Position numbers and translations under genes: made by a program. This document shows positions 31,068 to 38,118 of a DNA stretch of 52,494 bases, piece by piece (within the stretch, counting starts at the first letter, position 1; each line of letters opens with the position of its first letter). This DNA comes from Chloroflexota bacterium. GTDB lineage: Bacteria > Chloroflexota > Dehalococcoidia > UBA2979. The notes beneath the pieces were generated by a model, which was given only the letters and a program-made list of their open reading frames with translations, ran no database searches and was not told the DNA's origin. The stretch lies in the NCBI GenBank assembly GCA_009839925.1, contig VXOS01000043.1:1-52494 (forward strand), written 5' to 3'.

Positions 31068-33908
31068 TCACGCCGTCTCGACCATCTCGCCCCAGGAGCG
31101 GCCGTGCTTCTCGTCCAGGTCGAGCGGCACGGACAGTTGCACGGCCGGCATGAGGCGGCGAGCGATCTCGCGTACCGTGTCGAGCTCCTCGCGAGGCAGC
31201 TCGAACAGCAGCTCGTCGTGGACCTGCAACACCATGCGGGCCTTCCCGCCACCGGCGCGGTGGGCGATCAACTCGGCGTCGATCTGGTTCATGGCGATCT
31301 TGATGATGTCGGCGGCCGCGCCCTGGATCGGCATATTGATCGCGATCCGCTCCGCCGCGAGGCGGCGGTTGTGGTTCCTCGATCGCAGCTCCGGGATGTA
31401 GCGACGGCGGCCGGTCAGCGTCTCCGCGTAACCGCGCTCGCGCGCCTCGGTCACGACCTCGTCGCGCCAGTGCGCCACCTGCGGGTAGGCGGCGAAGTAG
31501 GCGCGAATGAACTCCTCGGCCTCGTCGCGGGGGATGCCCTCGCGCTGCGACAGCCCAAACGCCGTGAGGCCGTAGAGCACGCCGAAGTTGAACACCTTCG
31601 CGCGACGCCGCATCTCCGCGTCCACCTCGTCGGGGCCGACGTGGAAGACGTTCGCCGCCGTCGCGCGGTGGATGTCCTGGCCCTCGAGGAAGGCGCGCCG
31701 CAGCTCCTCGTCGCCGGAGACGTGGGCGAGGATGCGCAGCTCGATCTGCGAGTAGTCGAGCGAGAGCAGGAGCGGATCGTCGCCACAGTCGCGCGCCACG
31801 AAGGCGTTGCGCACGGCCGCGCCGATCTCCGTGCGTACCGGGATGTTCTGCAGGTTCGGGTCGTTCGAGGAGAGCCGTCCGGTGGCGGCGGTGGTCTGGG
31901 AGAACACGGTGTGCACGCGCCCGGTGACCGGGTGGATCTGCCCCGGCAGCGTGTCCACGTAGGTCGATCGGATCTTCGTCAGCTCGCGCCAGCGCAGCAC
32001 CGCCTCGACAACCGGGTGCGCCTGGCGGAGCGGCTCGAGGGCGTTTGCGTCCGTCGTCCAGCCCGTCGCGGTCTTGCGCGTCTTCGGCAACTCGAGCTCC
32101 TCGAAGAGGACGTGGGAGAGCTGTTGCGGCGAGCCGATCTGGAACTCGTGGCCGACCGCCGAGAACACCTCGTCCTGTGCTCCTTCGGTCAGATCGGCCA
32201 GCTCCGCGCCGAGGATCGCGAGCGCCTCGCGGTCGATGGCGAGGCCGTACTGCTCCATGCGCGCCAGCACCGGCAGGTGCGGCAGATCGATCTCGCGGAA
32301 GACCCGGTCGAGGTCGTTCGCCTCGAGATCGGCGAGCAACTCGCCGGAGAGGCGCAGCGTCGCGTCGGCCGCCCCGGCGGCGAGACCGGCCGCGTCCCCC
32401 GGGTCCGTGCGCGAGAAGGGGATGGCCTTGCGGCCCGTGCCGAGCAGGCTCTTCGCCTCCGGCAGCTCGTGGCCGAGCCGTTCGAACGCGAGTCCGCGGA
32501 TGTCGCGCGCACGCTCGCCGAGCACGTACGCGGCGATCGAGGTGTCGAAGTCGATGCTGTCCGCCCAGACGCCGCCGGGCGTCTGGGCGAGGGCGAGCAG
32601 CTGCGTCTTGCCGCTGTTGGAGACACGCTCAAGGTCCTGGTCCGTGAACAGCGTGCGGGCCGCCTCGAGGACGGCGTCGCGCGGGAGCTGGACGACGGGC
32701 GCCTCGGGCTCCGGCGCGTCCATCATCATCTCCTGCTGGCCCTCCTTCGGGGGCAGTGGCTCGCGCGTGTGGCCGAACGGCAGGTACCAGCCCTTGCCCG
32801 GCTCGACGCTGAGCGCGAGGCCCACGAGGCCGTAGGCCGCGCGCATCGGATGCTCGTCGTCGGCCAGCAGCTCGAAGCCGAAGCGCCCGGCGGCCTTCAC
32901 CGCCTCGACCACCTCACCCAGGCGCTTGGTCGTCGTCACGACCTCGTACTCGCCGCCACTGGCAATCGCGCCCTCGGGCTGCTCGCCGCCGCTGGCCGCG
33001 TCGTCCGCGTGCTGCGGCAAGCGCCCGACGAGCGAGCGGAACTCGAGCTCCTGGAACAGCGAGAGCACGGCCGCACGGTCGTAGTCGTGCACCAGCGCCG
33101 CGTCGAGGTCGAGCGCGACGTCCGGCACGTCGGTGACGATCGTGGCCATGCGCTTGAAGTGGCGGGCGTCCTCGACGGCGGCCGCGAGCGCCTTCTGGGC
33201 GCGCGGCGGCTTGATCTCCTCGAGGTGCTCGATCATCCCCTCGATGGTGCCCCACTCGCCGATCAGCGCCTTCGCGCCCTTGTCGCCGATGCCGCGGACG
33301 CCGGCGATGTTGTCGGTGTTGTCCCCGACGAGGGCCTTGAAGTCCGGGATCTGCTCGGGCTCGAAGCCCCAGCGCGCACGCACCCCCTCCCTGTCGTAGA
33401 GGACATAATCCCGTTGATAGGGTCGGTACATCAGCACCTTCACGCCCGGTTGCACGAGCTGCACCATGTCGTTGTCCAGCGTCACGAGCACGGTTTCGAC
33501 GCCGGCCGCCTTCGCCTGCGTCGCGAGCGTGCCGAGGACGTCGTCCGCCTCGTAGCCCGGCGCCTCGACGAGGGGTATCCGGAACGCCCCCAGCACGTCT
33601 CGGACGCGCTCGATTTGCGGCTTCAGGTCGTCGGGCGTTGGCCGCCGGGTCGCCTTGTAATCGGCGTCGGCCTCGTGGCGGAAGGTGGGGGTAGGGGCGT
33701 CCCAGGCCGCGATGATGTGCGTCGGCCGCAGCTCATCGAGGACGTAGAGCAGCGAGTTGGCGTAGCCGTAGACCGCCCAGACCGGCTCGCCGGTGCGCCG
33801 CACGGTGCTCGCGAAGCTGTCGCGCAGCGCGTAATACGAGCGATAGATGATGCCGTGCGAGTCGAGGATGACGAGCAGATTGGGCCGGTCTGACAGATCG
33901 AGGGCCAT
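31068..33908 (-). CDS. polA: DNA polymerase I, proofreading domain apparently inactive
   Basis: A 946-residue family A polymerase. Residues 1 to about 300 form the 5'-nuclease (FRHEADADYKATRRPTPDD, APGYEADDVLGTLA, GDNTDNIAGVRGIG). Residues about 335-525 are a 3'-5' exonuclease fold in which the DxE motif is lost (RFGFELLADD). The polymerase domain has motif A SLDYSQIELR (about residue 712), motif B RRRAKVFNFGVLYGLT, and motif C QVHDELLFE (about residue 895). It fills gaps in excision repair and removes RNA primers. The start ATG 33908 is supported by a -10 box 7 nt upstream. mutM follows in the same direction. Confidence 0.95.
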   Translation of the reverse strand: MALDLSDRPNLLVILDSHGIIYRSYYALRDSFASTVRRTGEPVWAVYGYANSLLYVLDELRPTHIIAAWDAPTPTFRHEADADYKATRRPTPDDLKPQIERVRDVLGAFRIPLVEAPGYEADDVLGTLATQAKAAGVETVLVTLDNDMVQLVQPGVKVLMYRPYQRDYVLYDREGVRARWGFEPEQIPDFKALVGDNTDNIAGVRGIGDKGAKALIGEWGTIEGMIEHLEEIKPPRAQKALAAAVEDARHFKRMATIVTDVPDVALDLDAALVHDYDRAAVLSLFQELEFRSLVGRLPQHADDAASGGEQPEGAIASGGEYEVVTTTKRLGEVVEAVKAAGRFGFELLADDEHPMRAAYGLVGLALSVEPGKGWYLPFGHTREPLPPKEGQQEMMMDAPEPEAPVVQLPRDAVLEAARTLFTDQDLERVSNSGKTQLLALAQTPGGVWADSIDFDTSIAAYVLGERARDIRGLAFERLGHELPEAKSLLGTGRKAIPFSRTDPGDAAGLAAGAADATLRLSGELLADLEANDLDRVFREIDLPHLPVLARMEQYGLAIDREALAILGAELADLTEGAQDEVFSAVGHEFQIGSPQQLSHVLFEELELPKTRKTATGWTTDANALEPLRQAHPVVEAVLRWRELTKIRSTYVDTLPGQIHPVTGRVHTVFSQTTAATGRLSSNDPNLQNIPVRTEIGAAVRNAFVARDCGDDPLLLSLDYSQIELRILAHVSGDEELRRAFLEGQDIHRATAANVFHVGPDEVDAEMRRRAKVFNFGVLYGLTAFGLSQREGIPRDEAEEFIRAYFAAYPQVAHWRDEVVTEARERGYAETLTGRRRYIPELRSRNHNRRLAAERIAINMPIQGAAADIIKIAMNQIDAELIAHRAGGGKARMVLQVHDELLFELPREELDTVREIARRLMPAVQLSVPLDLDEKHGRSWGEMVETA

Positions 33909-33915
33909 CGCCCGC

Positions 33916-33921
33916 AGTATA
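33916..33921 (-). promoter_or_regulatory. Leaderless-type -10 box (TATACT) of polA
   Basis: TATACT on the minus strand ends 7 nt before ATG 33908 and the spacer GCGGGCG holds no ribosome binding site. It is the best-matching -10 hexamer of the leaderless group. Confidence 0.58.
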
Positions 33922-33930
33922 TCCGCCGCG

Positions 33931-33947
33931 CCGCCCGCGGCGGGCGG
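33931..33947 (-). terminator. Short GC hairpin after the CxxC protein gene
   Basis: CCGCCCG / CGGGCGG with a 3-nt loop lies immediately after the stop of the upstream gene and just before the polA promoter. No T-run follows, so it is at best a weak terminator. Confidence 0.3.
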
Positions 33948-34241
33948 TCAGACCGCCGCCGGTTCGCGCTCGCCGCGCTCGATTGCTTCCCGCACGTCGG
34001 CGAGCAGGCCGGGCGGCAGCCCCTCCGTGTTGCACTTCGGGCAGGTCGGCTCGTCCGGCGCGCCCATGTCGAAGAGGCGCACGCGCCTCGGGCGATCCGC
34101 GATGAGGATGCCGCAGACGGTGTCGACGCGGGCGGTGAAGTAGAGGCGCGGCTCCAGCTCCTCGGCGGCGTGCAGGACCACCCAGTGCCAGTCGTCCGCC
34201 AGGTCGTCCATCGCCTTGCCGACGATGCGCACCTCAGCCAC
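33948..34241 (-). CDS. Small CxxC protein of unknown function
   Basis: A 97-residue protein, no family recognised. It is rich in charged residues and has a single zinc-knuckle-like CPKC (residues about 67-70) near the middle; with only two Cys there, metal binding would need a partner or dimer. Start GTG 34241 overlaps the end of the SnoaL-like gene by 8 nt, so the two are translationally coupled and probably functionally linked. Confidence 0.6.
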   Translation of the reverse strand: MAEVRIVGKAMDDLADDWHWVVLHAAEELEPRLYFTARVDTVCGILIADRPRRVRLFDMGAPDEPTCPKCNTEGLPPGLLADVREAIERGEREPAAV

Positions 34242-34680
34242 GCGCGGCGTCCGGGGCCGGGCGGTCCATGTCGGCGACGCGCCGTACGATGCGCCAGCCC
34301 TCGTCCGTGCGGCGCCACTCGTCGCGGTAGACGCCGCTGCCCACCGTGCGCGGGTGGCGGTCGCCGGGACCGATGCTGGTCAGCAGCAACATCGTGCGCG
34401 TGCGCGCGGCTTCCCCACTCAACTCGTCGAAGACCGTCGCGCGCTGATGGTGGCGAGTGATCACGCCTTCGGGGAGCGTCTCGAGGATCTCGAGGATCCA
34501 GCTTCGCAGCGCCGCGTGGCCCTCGATCACCTCGTACGGCCCGTCCGAGCCGATCGCGCGGCGCTCGAACACACCGTCGTCGGTGAAGCGCGCGGCAAAC
34601 TCGGCGTCGTCGAACGCGTCGACCGCGTACGAGTAGCGGCCGATCTGATCGAGGATGGCGAGGCGGTCTTCGGCGGTCAT
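34234..34680 (-). CDS. SnoaL/NTF2-like nuclear-transport-factor fold protein
   Basis: A 148-residue protein of the SnoaL-like (NTF2 fold) superfamily, which includes dehydratases, isomerases and small ring hydroxylase beta subunits. Typical opening: AILDQIGRYSYAVDAFDDAEFAARF, then GHAALRSWILEIL, TRHHQRATVF and GVYRDEWRRTDEGWRIVRR. A His pair is kept in TRHHQ. The exact reaction is not readable. ATG 34680 fits the fold and has a -10 box 6 nt upstream; the longer frame adds 30 non-homologous codons. Confidence 0.82.
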   Translation of the reverse strand: MTAEDRLAILDQIGRYSYAVDAFDDAEFAARFTDDGVFERRAIGSDGPYEVIEGHAALRSWILEILETLPEGVITRHHQRATVFDELSGEAARTRTMLLLTSIGPGDRHPRTVGSGVYRDEWRRTDEGWRIVRRVADMDRPAPDAARG

Positions 34681-34686
34681 GGGCGC

Positions 34687-34692
34687 ACGATA
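34687..34692 (-). promoter_or_regulatory. Leaderless-type -10 box (TATCGT) of the SnoaL-like gene
   Basis: TATCGT on the minus strand ends exactly 6 nt before ATG 34680; the spacer GCGCCC has no ribosome binding site. Confidence 0.5.
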
Positions 34693-34711
34693 GCCGATCT
34701 TTGGACCGGGA

Positions 34712-35596
34712 TCAGGGCTGCGGCTCCTCGCGCGCGATGATCCGCTCCATGCGTGCGCGGATCTGCGCATCGAAGTCGGTCCCGTGCGAGAAGATGTAGA
34801 ACTGCTCCGCGCGCAACCCCTCGATCACCGCCGCCGCGACGCCCGAGGGCGGCATGTTGCGCCCCATGTTTTCGCCGGTCTCGTCGCGCGCGCGGGCGAA
34901 GGCGGCCGCGCGCTCGGGGTCGCCCGCCGCCGGATCGGGGTTCTGTAGCTCCTCCGGGCGGTTGCGCTCCGCGAGGTAGCTGCGCGTCGCCACGCCGCCG
35001 GGGCACAGCAGGTGCGCGCGCACGGGCGAGCCGAGCTCGCGCAGCTGCATCTGCAGCGTCTCGGTGATGCGCCCGACGGCGAACTTCGTCGAGCTGTAGG
35101 CGACGAGGCTCGTGTTGCCCTGGAAGCTCTGCACCGAGCCGGTGTTCACGATGTGCGCCGGCTCGCCCTGCCCGATCAGCAGCGGCGTGAAGGCGCGGAT
35201 GCCGTGCAGCACTCCCCAGAAGTTGACGCCGTAGGTCCAGCGCCAGTCCTCGAGGGTCAGCTCCCACATCGGCACGCCGCCCTCGGGGTGCAGCGAGCCC
35301 CAGTCGTTGACGGCGGCGACCCCGGCGTTGTTGCAGACGACGTGCACCCTGCCCCAGGCCGCGAACGCGGCCTCCGCGAGCGCGTCGACCGACTCCTGCC
35401 TCGAGACGTCGACCTGTTCGCCGCGCACCTCGTGACCGGCGTCCCGCAGCTCGCTGACCGCCGCAGCAAGGGCGTCCGCCTCTACGTCGGCGAGGACGAC
35501 GCGCATGCCCTCCTCGGCGAAGCGCTGCGCGAGCCCGCGCCCAATGCCGCTCGCCGAGCCGGTGACGACGGCGACCTTGCCCTCGAAGTCCTGCAT
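34712..35596 (-). CDS. SDR-family oxidoreductase
   Basis: A 294-residue SDR. TGSASGIGRGLAQRF cofactor loop, VLADVEADAL (Asp after beta-2, NAD-type), NNAGVAAVNDW, and active site NTGSVQSF / YSSTKFAVG. It has an extended C-terminal region with QFYIFSHGTDF, shared in style with the SDR at 14278-15135. GGGAGG precedes ATG 35596 by 5-6 nt. It is 67 bp downstream of another SDR in the same direction. Substrate unknown, probably a hydroxyl group of a lipid or terpenoid intermediate. Confidence 0.87.
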   Translation of the reverse strand: MQDFEGKVAVVTGSASGIGRGLAQRFAEEGMRVVLADVEADALAAAVSELRDAGHEVRGEQVDVSRQESVDALAEAAFAAWGRVHVVCNNAGVAAVNDWGSLHPEGGVPMWELTLEDWRWTYGVNFWGVLHGIRAFTPLLIGQGEPAHIVNTGSVQSFQGNTSLVAYSSTKFAVGRITETLQMQLRELGSPVRAHLLCPGGVATRSYLAERNRPEELQNPDPAAGDPERAAAFARARDETGENMGRNMPPSGVAAAVIEGLRAEQFYIFSHGTDFDAQIRARMERIIAREEPQP

Positions 35597-35663
35597 GGCC
35601 GCCTCCCGTCCGCGAGCCGAAGCGTGTGGCCGGAGTGTATGCGGGGCGGCGGCCTCGCTGCGG

Positions 35664-36440
35664 CTACATCGCCGTGTAGCCGCCATCGACGGGCAGCACG
35701 ACGCCGGTGATGAACGCGGCCTCGTCGCTCGCGAGGAAGACCGCCGCGGCCGCGATCTCCGAGGGCCGTCCGATGCGGCCGAGCGGATGGATCGCGTCGG
35801 CGGGGTGCGGGTCGCCCTCGCTGAAGTCCGTGCCGCCGCGCAGCATCGGCGTGTCGATGCCGCCGGGGGCGATCGCGTTGACGCGCACGCCGAGGCGGCC
35901 GTAGGCGACGGCGAACTGCCGCGTCAGCCCCACGATGCCGGCCTTCGCCGCGACGTAGCCCAGTTGCCCCGATGGCAGCAGGCCGCCGTCCTCCGGCAGC
36001 CGCTGAATGGGCAGCGCGACAAGCGCCACCGCCGAGGCGGTGTTCACGATCGCGCCGCCGCCCTGCGTGGCAAGCAGCGCCGCGCCGTGCCGCAACCCGT
36101 GGTAGACGCCTTCGAGGTTGATCGCGATCGCCCGCGGCCAGTCGGCCCTGCCGCTTCCGATCGCGGCGTTGTTCATCAGCACGTCGAGCCGCCCGAAGCG
36201 CTCCACCGCCTCCCGGAGCATCGCCTCGACCTCGGACTCGCGGGAGACGCCGGTCCGACGCGCGGCGGCCCTGCCGCCGGCGGCCTCGATGCTCGCGACG
36301 GTCTCGGCGAGGCCGTCCTCGTTGACGTCGGCGCAGAGCACGGCCGCGCCTTCCGAGGCGCAGCGCTGCGCCATCGCGCGGCCTGCGCCGGAGGCGGCGC
36401 CGGTGACGACCGCGACCCTGTCCTGAAGGCGCTCCGTCAT
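35664..36440 (-). CDS. SDR-family oxidoreductase with an active-site-loop insertion
   Basis: A 258-residue SDR. The cofactor loop is TGAASGAGRAMAQ (GxG variant with Ala), CADVNEDG follows beta-2, NNAAIGSG stands for NNAG. The catalytic Ser (NTASAVAL) and Tyr/Lys (YVAAKAG) are separated by 26 residues, about 13 more than usual, through an insertion containing LPEDGGLLPSGQ. The C-terminus [13 protein letters not shown] is normal. It is in line with the next SDR and an alpha/beta-hydrolase (gap 23 bp). The insertion could form a lid over the substrate. Confidence 0.86.
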   Translation of the reverse strand: MTERLQDRVAVVTGAASGAGRAMAQRCASEGAAVLCADVNEDGLAETVASIEAAGGRAAARRTGVSRESEVEAMLREAVERFGRLDVLMNNAAIGSGRADWPRAIAINLEGVYHGLRHGAALLATQGGGAIVNTASAVALVALPIQRLPEDGGLLPSGQLGYVAAKAGIVGLTRQFAVAYGRLGVRVNAIAPGGIDTPMLRGGTDFSEGDPHPADAIHPLGRIGRPSEIAAAAVFLASDEAAFITGVVLPVDGGYTAM

Positions 36441-36463
36441 CGCGCCACTTCTCGCCGTGCGGG

Positions 36464-37252
36464 CTAGAGGCCGGCGGCGAACTCGCCGACCAGTTCGGCG
36501 ATGCGCTCGGGGCGCTCCCAGGGGCTGTAGTGCCCGGCCCCGCGCAGCCAGTGCAGCTCGGAGTTGGGCAGCGCCCTCGCGAGGTCGAAGCCGTTGAACG
36601 GCACGGCGACGCGGTCGGCGGTGCCGTAGATCAGCAGCGTCGGGTGCGACCATTGCGCCCAGTACTTGTCGGCGTTCGACGAGCCGAGGATCGACAGCGC
36701 CATCATCACCTTCTCGCGCGGGCTGCGGTCCTCGAACATCCCGTCGAGCAGCGCGCGCTGCTCCTCGGTCTCTCCGAACCCGGCGCCGCAGTAGGTCTCC
36801 ACGAACAGCTCCGCGAAGCCGTCGGCATCGAGGCCCCGCTTCGTGGAGAGCGAGTACATGTTGGCCGAGGCCGCCGGATCGCCGGCGAACATGCCGCCGG
36901 CGTTGACGAGGATCAGGCCGCGCACGGCGTCCGGGTTTCGCACGACGTGGTTCGCGGCGATCCCACCCCCGAAGGCGTGCCCGAGCGACAGCACAGGGCC
37001 GTCGCCGACGTGCTGAATCAGCGCGTGCAGGTCGTCCGCCGCGACATCGACGTCGGCGCTCTCGGTCTCGAGCTCAGTCTCGCCGAAGCCGCGCACGTCG
37101 TAGGTGACCACGCGGAAGTTCTCGGCGAGCGTCGGGACCAGCGGGCCCCAGAACTTCGAGGGGGTGTTGTAGGCGGCGGTAAGGACGATCGTCTCGCCGG
37201 CTCCCTGCTCGTGGTAGTGCAGCCTGGCCCCGTCCACATCGAGCATCGGCAT
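36464..37252 (-). CDS. Alpha/beta-hydrolase-fold protein with the nucleophile Ser replaced by Ala
   Basis: A 262-residue protein of the epoxide-hydrolase/3-oxoadipate-lactonase-like kind. VVTYDVRGFGETEL is the conserved DxRGxG block, LLIYGTADRVAVP carries the acid and GAGHYSPWERPE the catalytic His. The nucleophile elbow reads LGHAFGGG, so Ala93 (GCC) stands where GHSFGG would need Ser (TCC): a single-base difference. It could be an inactive homologue or a sequencing error. GGAGGAG lies upstream of ATG 37252. It begins 66 bp after the antitoxin gene. Confidence 0.83.
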   Translation of the reverse strand: MPMLDVDGARLHYHEQGAGETIVLTAAYNTPSKFWGPLVPTLAENFRVVTYDVRGFGETELETESADVDVAADDLHALIQHVGDGPVLSLGHAFGGGIAANHVVRNPDAVRGLILVNAGGMFAGDPAASANMYSLSTKRGLDADGFAELFVETYCGAGFGETEEQRALLDGMFEDRSPREKVMMALSILGSSNADKYWAQWSHPTLLIYGTADRVAVPFNGFDLARALPNSELHWLRGAGHYSPWERPERIAELVGEFAAGL

Positions 37253-37318
37253 CGCGGTCTCCTCCCGTCTCGCGTTGCGAACCCTAGCGGGGGCCCTGCC
37301 GCGCGGCAACCGCGAGGA

Positions 37319-37711
37319 TCATTGCGGGTATTCGGGCTCGTCCTCCGCGACCAGCAACTCGCCTCCGGGCAACTCCCTACCAATGAGCAGGGCGTCGATC
37401 GTGGTCCCGCACGCGTCGGCGATTCTCGCCAGAGCCGAGGCGGAGCCCGGCTTGTGCCCGCGCTCGATCTCGGACAGGTAGCTGGCGGCGATCCCGGTCC
37501 GCGCGGCGAGTTCTCGCAGTGTGAGCCCGAGATGGTTGCGAAAGGCGAGGATAGGACTCCCGCCACGCATGATGGTGAGCGCCACCTCGTGGGGCACGCG
37601 GTTGCCGTCGTCCGCCTCAATAGCGGCCAGCGTGTCCTCGAGATCCTCGTTACGCTCGAGCAGGGCCTCGTACTCCGCCCGTGGCAGGGTGACGGTATCC
37701 TCGCTAGTCAT
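37319..37711 (-). CDS. XRE-family HTH antitoxin
   Basis: A 130-residue antitoxin. Residues about 1-55 form an N-terminal segment (LPRAEYEALLERNEDLEDTL) likely to contact the toxin; residues about 60-115 form an XRE helix-turn-helix (GLTLRELAARTGIAASYLSEIERG). The tail ends in acidic residues. Its start overlaps the end of the RelE-like toxin by 8 nt, the reverse (toxin first) order seen in HigBA-like modules. It is expected to repress the module through the palindrome at 37981-37999. Confidence 0.88.
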   Translation of the reverse strand: MTSEDTVTLPRAEYEALLERNEDLEDTLAAIEADDGNRVPHEVALTIMRGGSPILAFRNHLGLTLRELAARTGIAASYLSEIERGHKPGSASALARIADACGTTIDALLIGRELPGGELLVAEDEPEYPQ

Positions 37712-37961
37712 ACGCCTCTCTCCTGTGCCGGACCCTCACTACCGCCAGTACCACCGGGTCGCCCCGCTCGACATCAAAGATCACCCGATAGTCGCCGACT
37801 CGCAGCCGCCTGTACGGACCGCCGGTCACCGCGACCACCTGCCTCGCGAGTGACGCCGGATTCGCGGCGTATCGCTCGATCTTGGCGTTGATGCGCTCGC
37901 GATCCCGTGCGGCCAGGCGACGCATGTCCCGGAGCGCCCGGGTCCCCCATTCGACTGTCAT
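37704..37961 (-). CDS. RelE/ParE-family toxin
   Basis: An 85-residue RelE-superfamily toxin: VEWGTRALRDMRRL at the N-terminus, RQVVAVTGGPYRRLRVGDYRVIFDVE as the central sheet, and VVRVRHRREAYD at the end with basic residues typical of ribosome-dependent mRNA interferases. ATG 37961 gives the normal family length; the open frame extends 26 codons upstream through the operator. The initiation region has only a weak purine stretch (CCGGGA), which would keep toxin synthesis low. Confidence 0.88.
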   Translation of the reverse strand: MTVEWGTRALRDMRRLAARDRERINAKIERYAANPASLARQVVAVTGGPYRRLRVGDYRVIFDVERGDPVVLAVVRVRHRREAYD

Positions 37962-37980
37962 TCCCGGGTCCACGACGTGA

Positions 37981-38008
37981 TGTTCGCGTATAGCGAACAC
38001 GCTGTCAA
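37981..38008 (-). promoter_or_regulatory. Promoter and palindromic operator of the toxin-antitoxin module
   Basis: TGTTCGCGTATAGCGAACA at 37981-37999 is a perfect 7-bp inverted repeat (TGTTCGC / GCGAACA) with a 5-nt centre. On the minus strand a consensus -35, TTGACA, lies at 38008-38003; 17 nt further is GAACAT, a plausible -10. The palindrome would therefore cover the spacer, the ideal place for repression by the XRE antitoxin. Confidence 0.65.
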
Positions 38009-38043
38009 GGAACAGCCTCACGGCAACCGCGGAAATCATCGCC

Positions 38044-38049
38044 TAGACT
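38044..38049 (+). promoter_or_regulatory. Leaderless-type -10 box (TAGACT) of the small ORF before the MFS gene
   Basis: TAGACT ends 6 nt before ATG 38056; the spacer is GCGGAG, which could also serve as a weak ribosome binding site. The same hexamer precedes rarA. Confidence 0.5.
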
Positions 38050-38055
38050 GCGGAG

Positions 38056-38118
38056 ATGATCGCGCCCGCCCGCAGACAGGCAGCTTCGCCCGCCCTCGCG
38101 AGCGGTTTCGCGTCGTGA
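38056..38118 (+). CDS. Putative 20-codon leader ORF coupled to the MFS gene
   Basis: A very short frame encoding MIAPARRQAASPALASGFAS. It begins 6 nt after a TAGACT box and its TGA (38116-38118) overlaps the likely GTG start (38115) of the MFS transporter as GTGA. The product has Ala, Arg and Pro enrichment and no homology I recognise. It may deliver ribosomes to the MFS start, or act as a regulatory leader peptide. It could also be chance. Confidence 0.35.
   Translation: MIAPARRQAASPALASGFAS

Noticed and set aside
29838-33893. Open frame of 1351 codons on the plus strand
   Set aside because: Antisense to mutM and polA, which have full motif support; composition is that of a shadow frame.
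37977-38114. Upstream in-frame extension of the MFS gene to 37977
   Set aside because: It would run through the toxin operator and promoter and encode a low-complexity segment; GTG 38115 overlaps the small ORF stop and precedes the conserved part.
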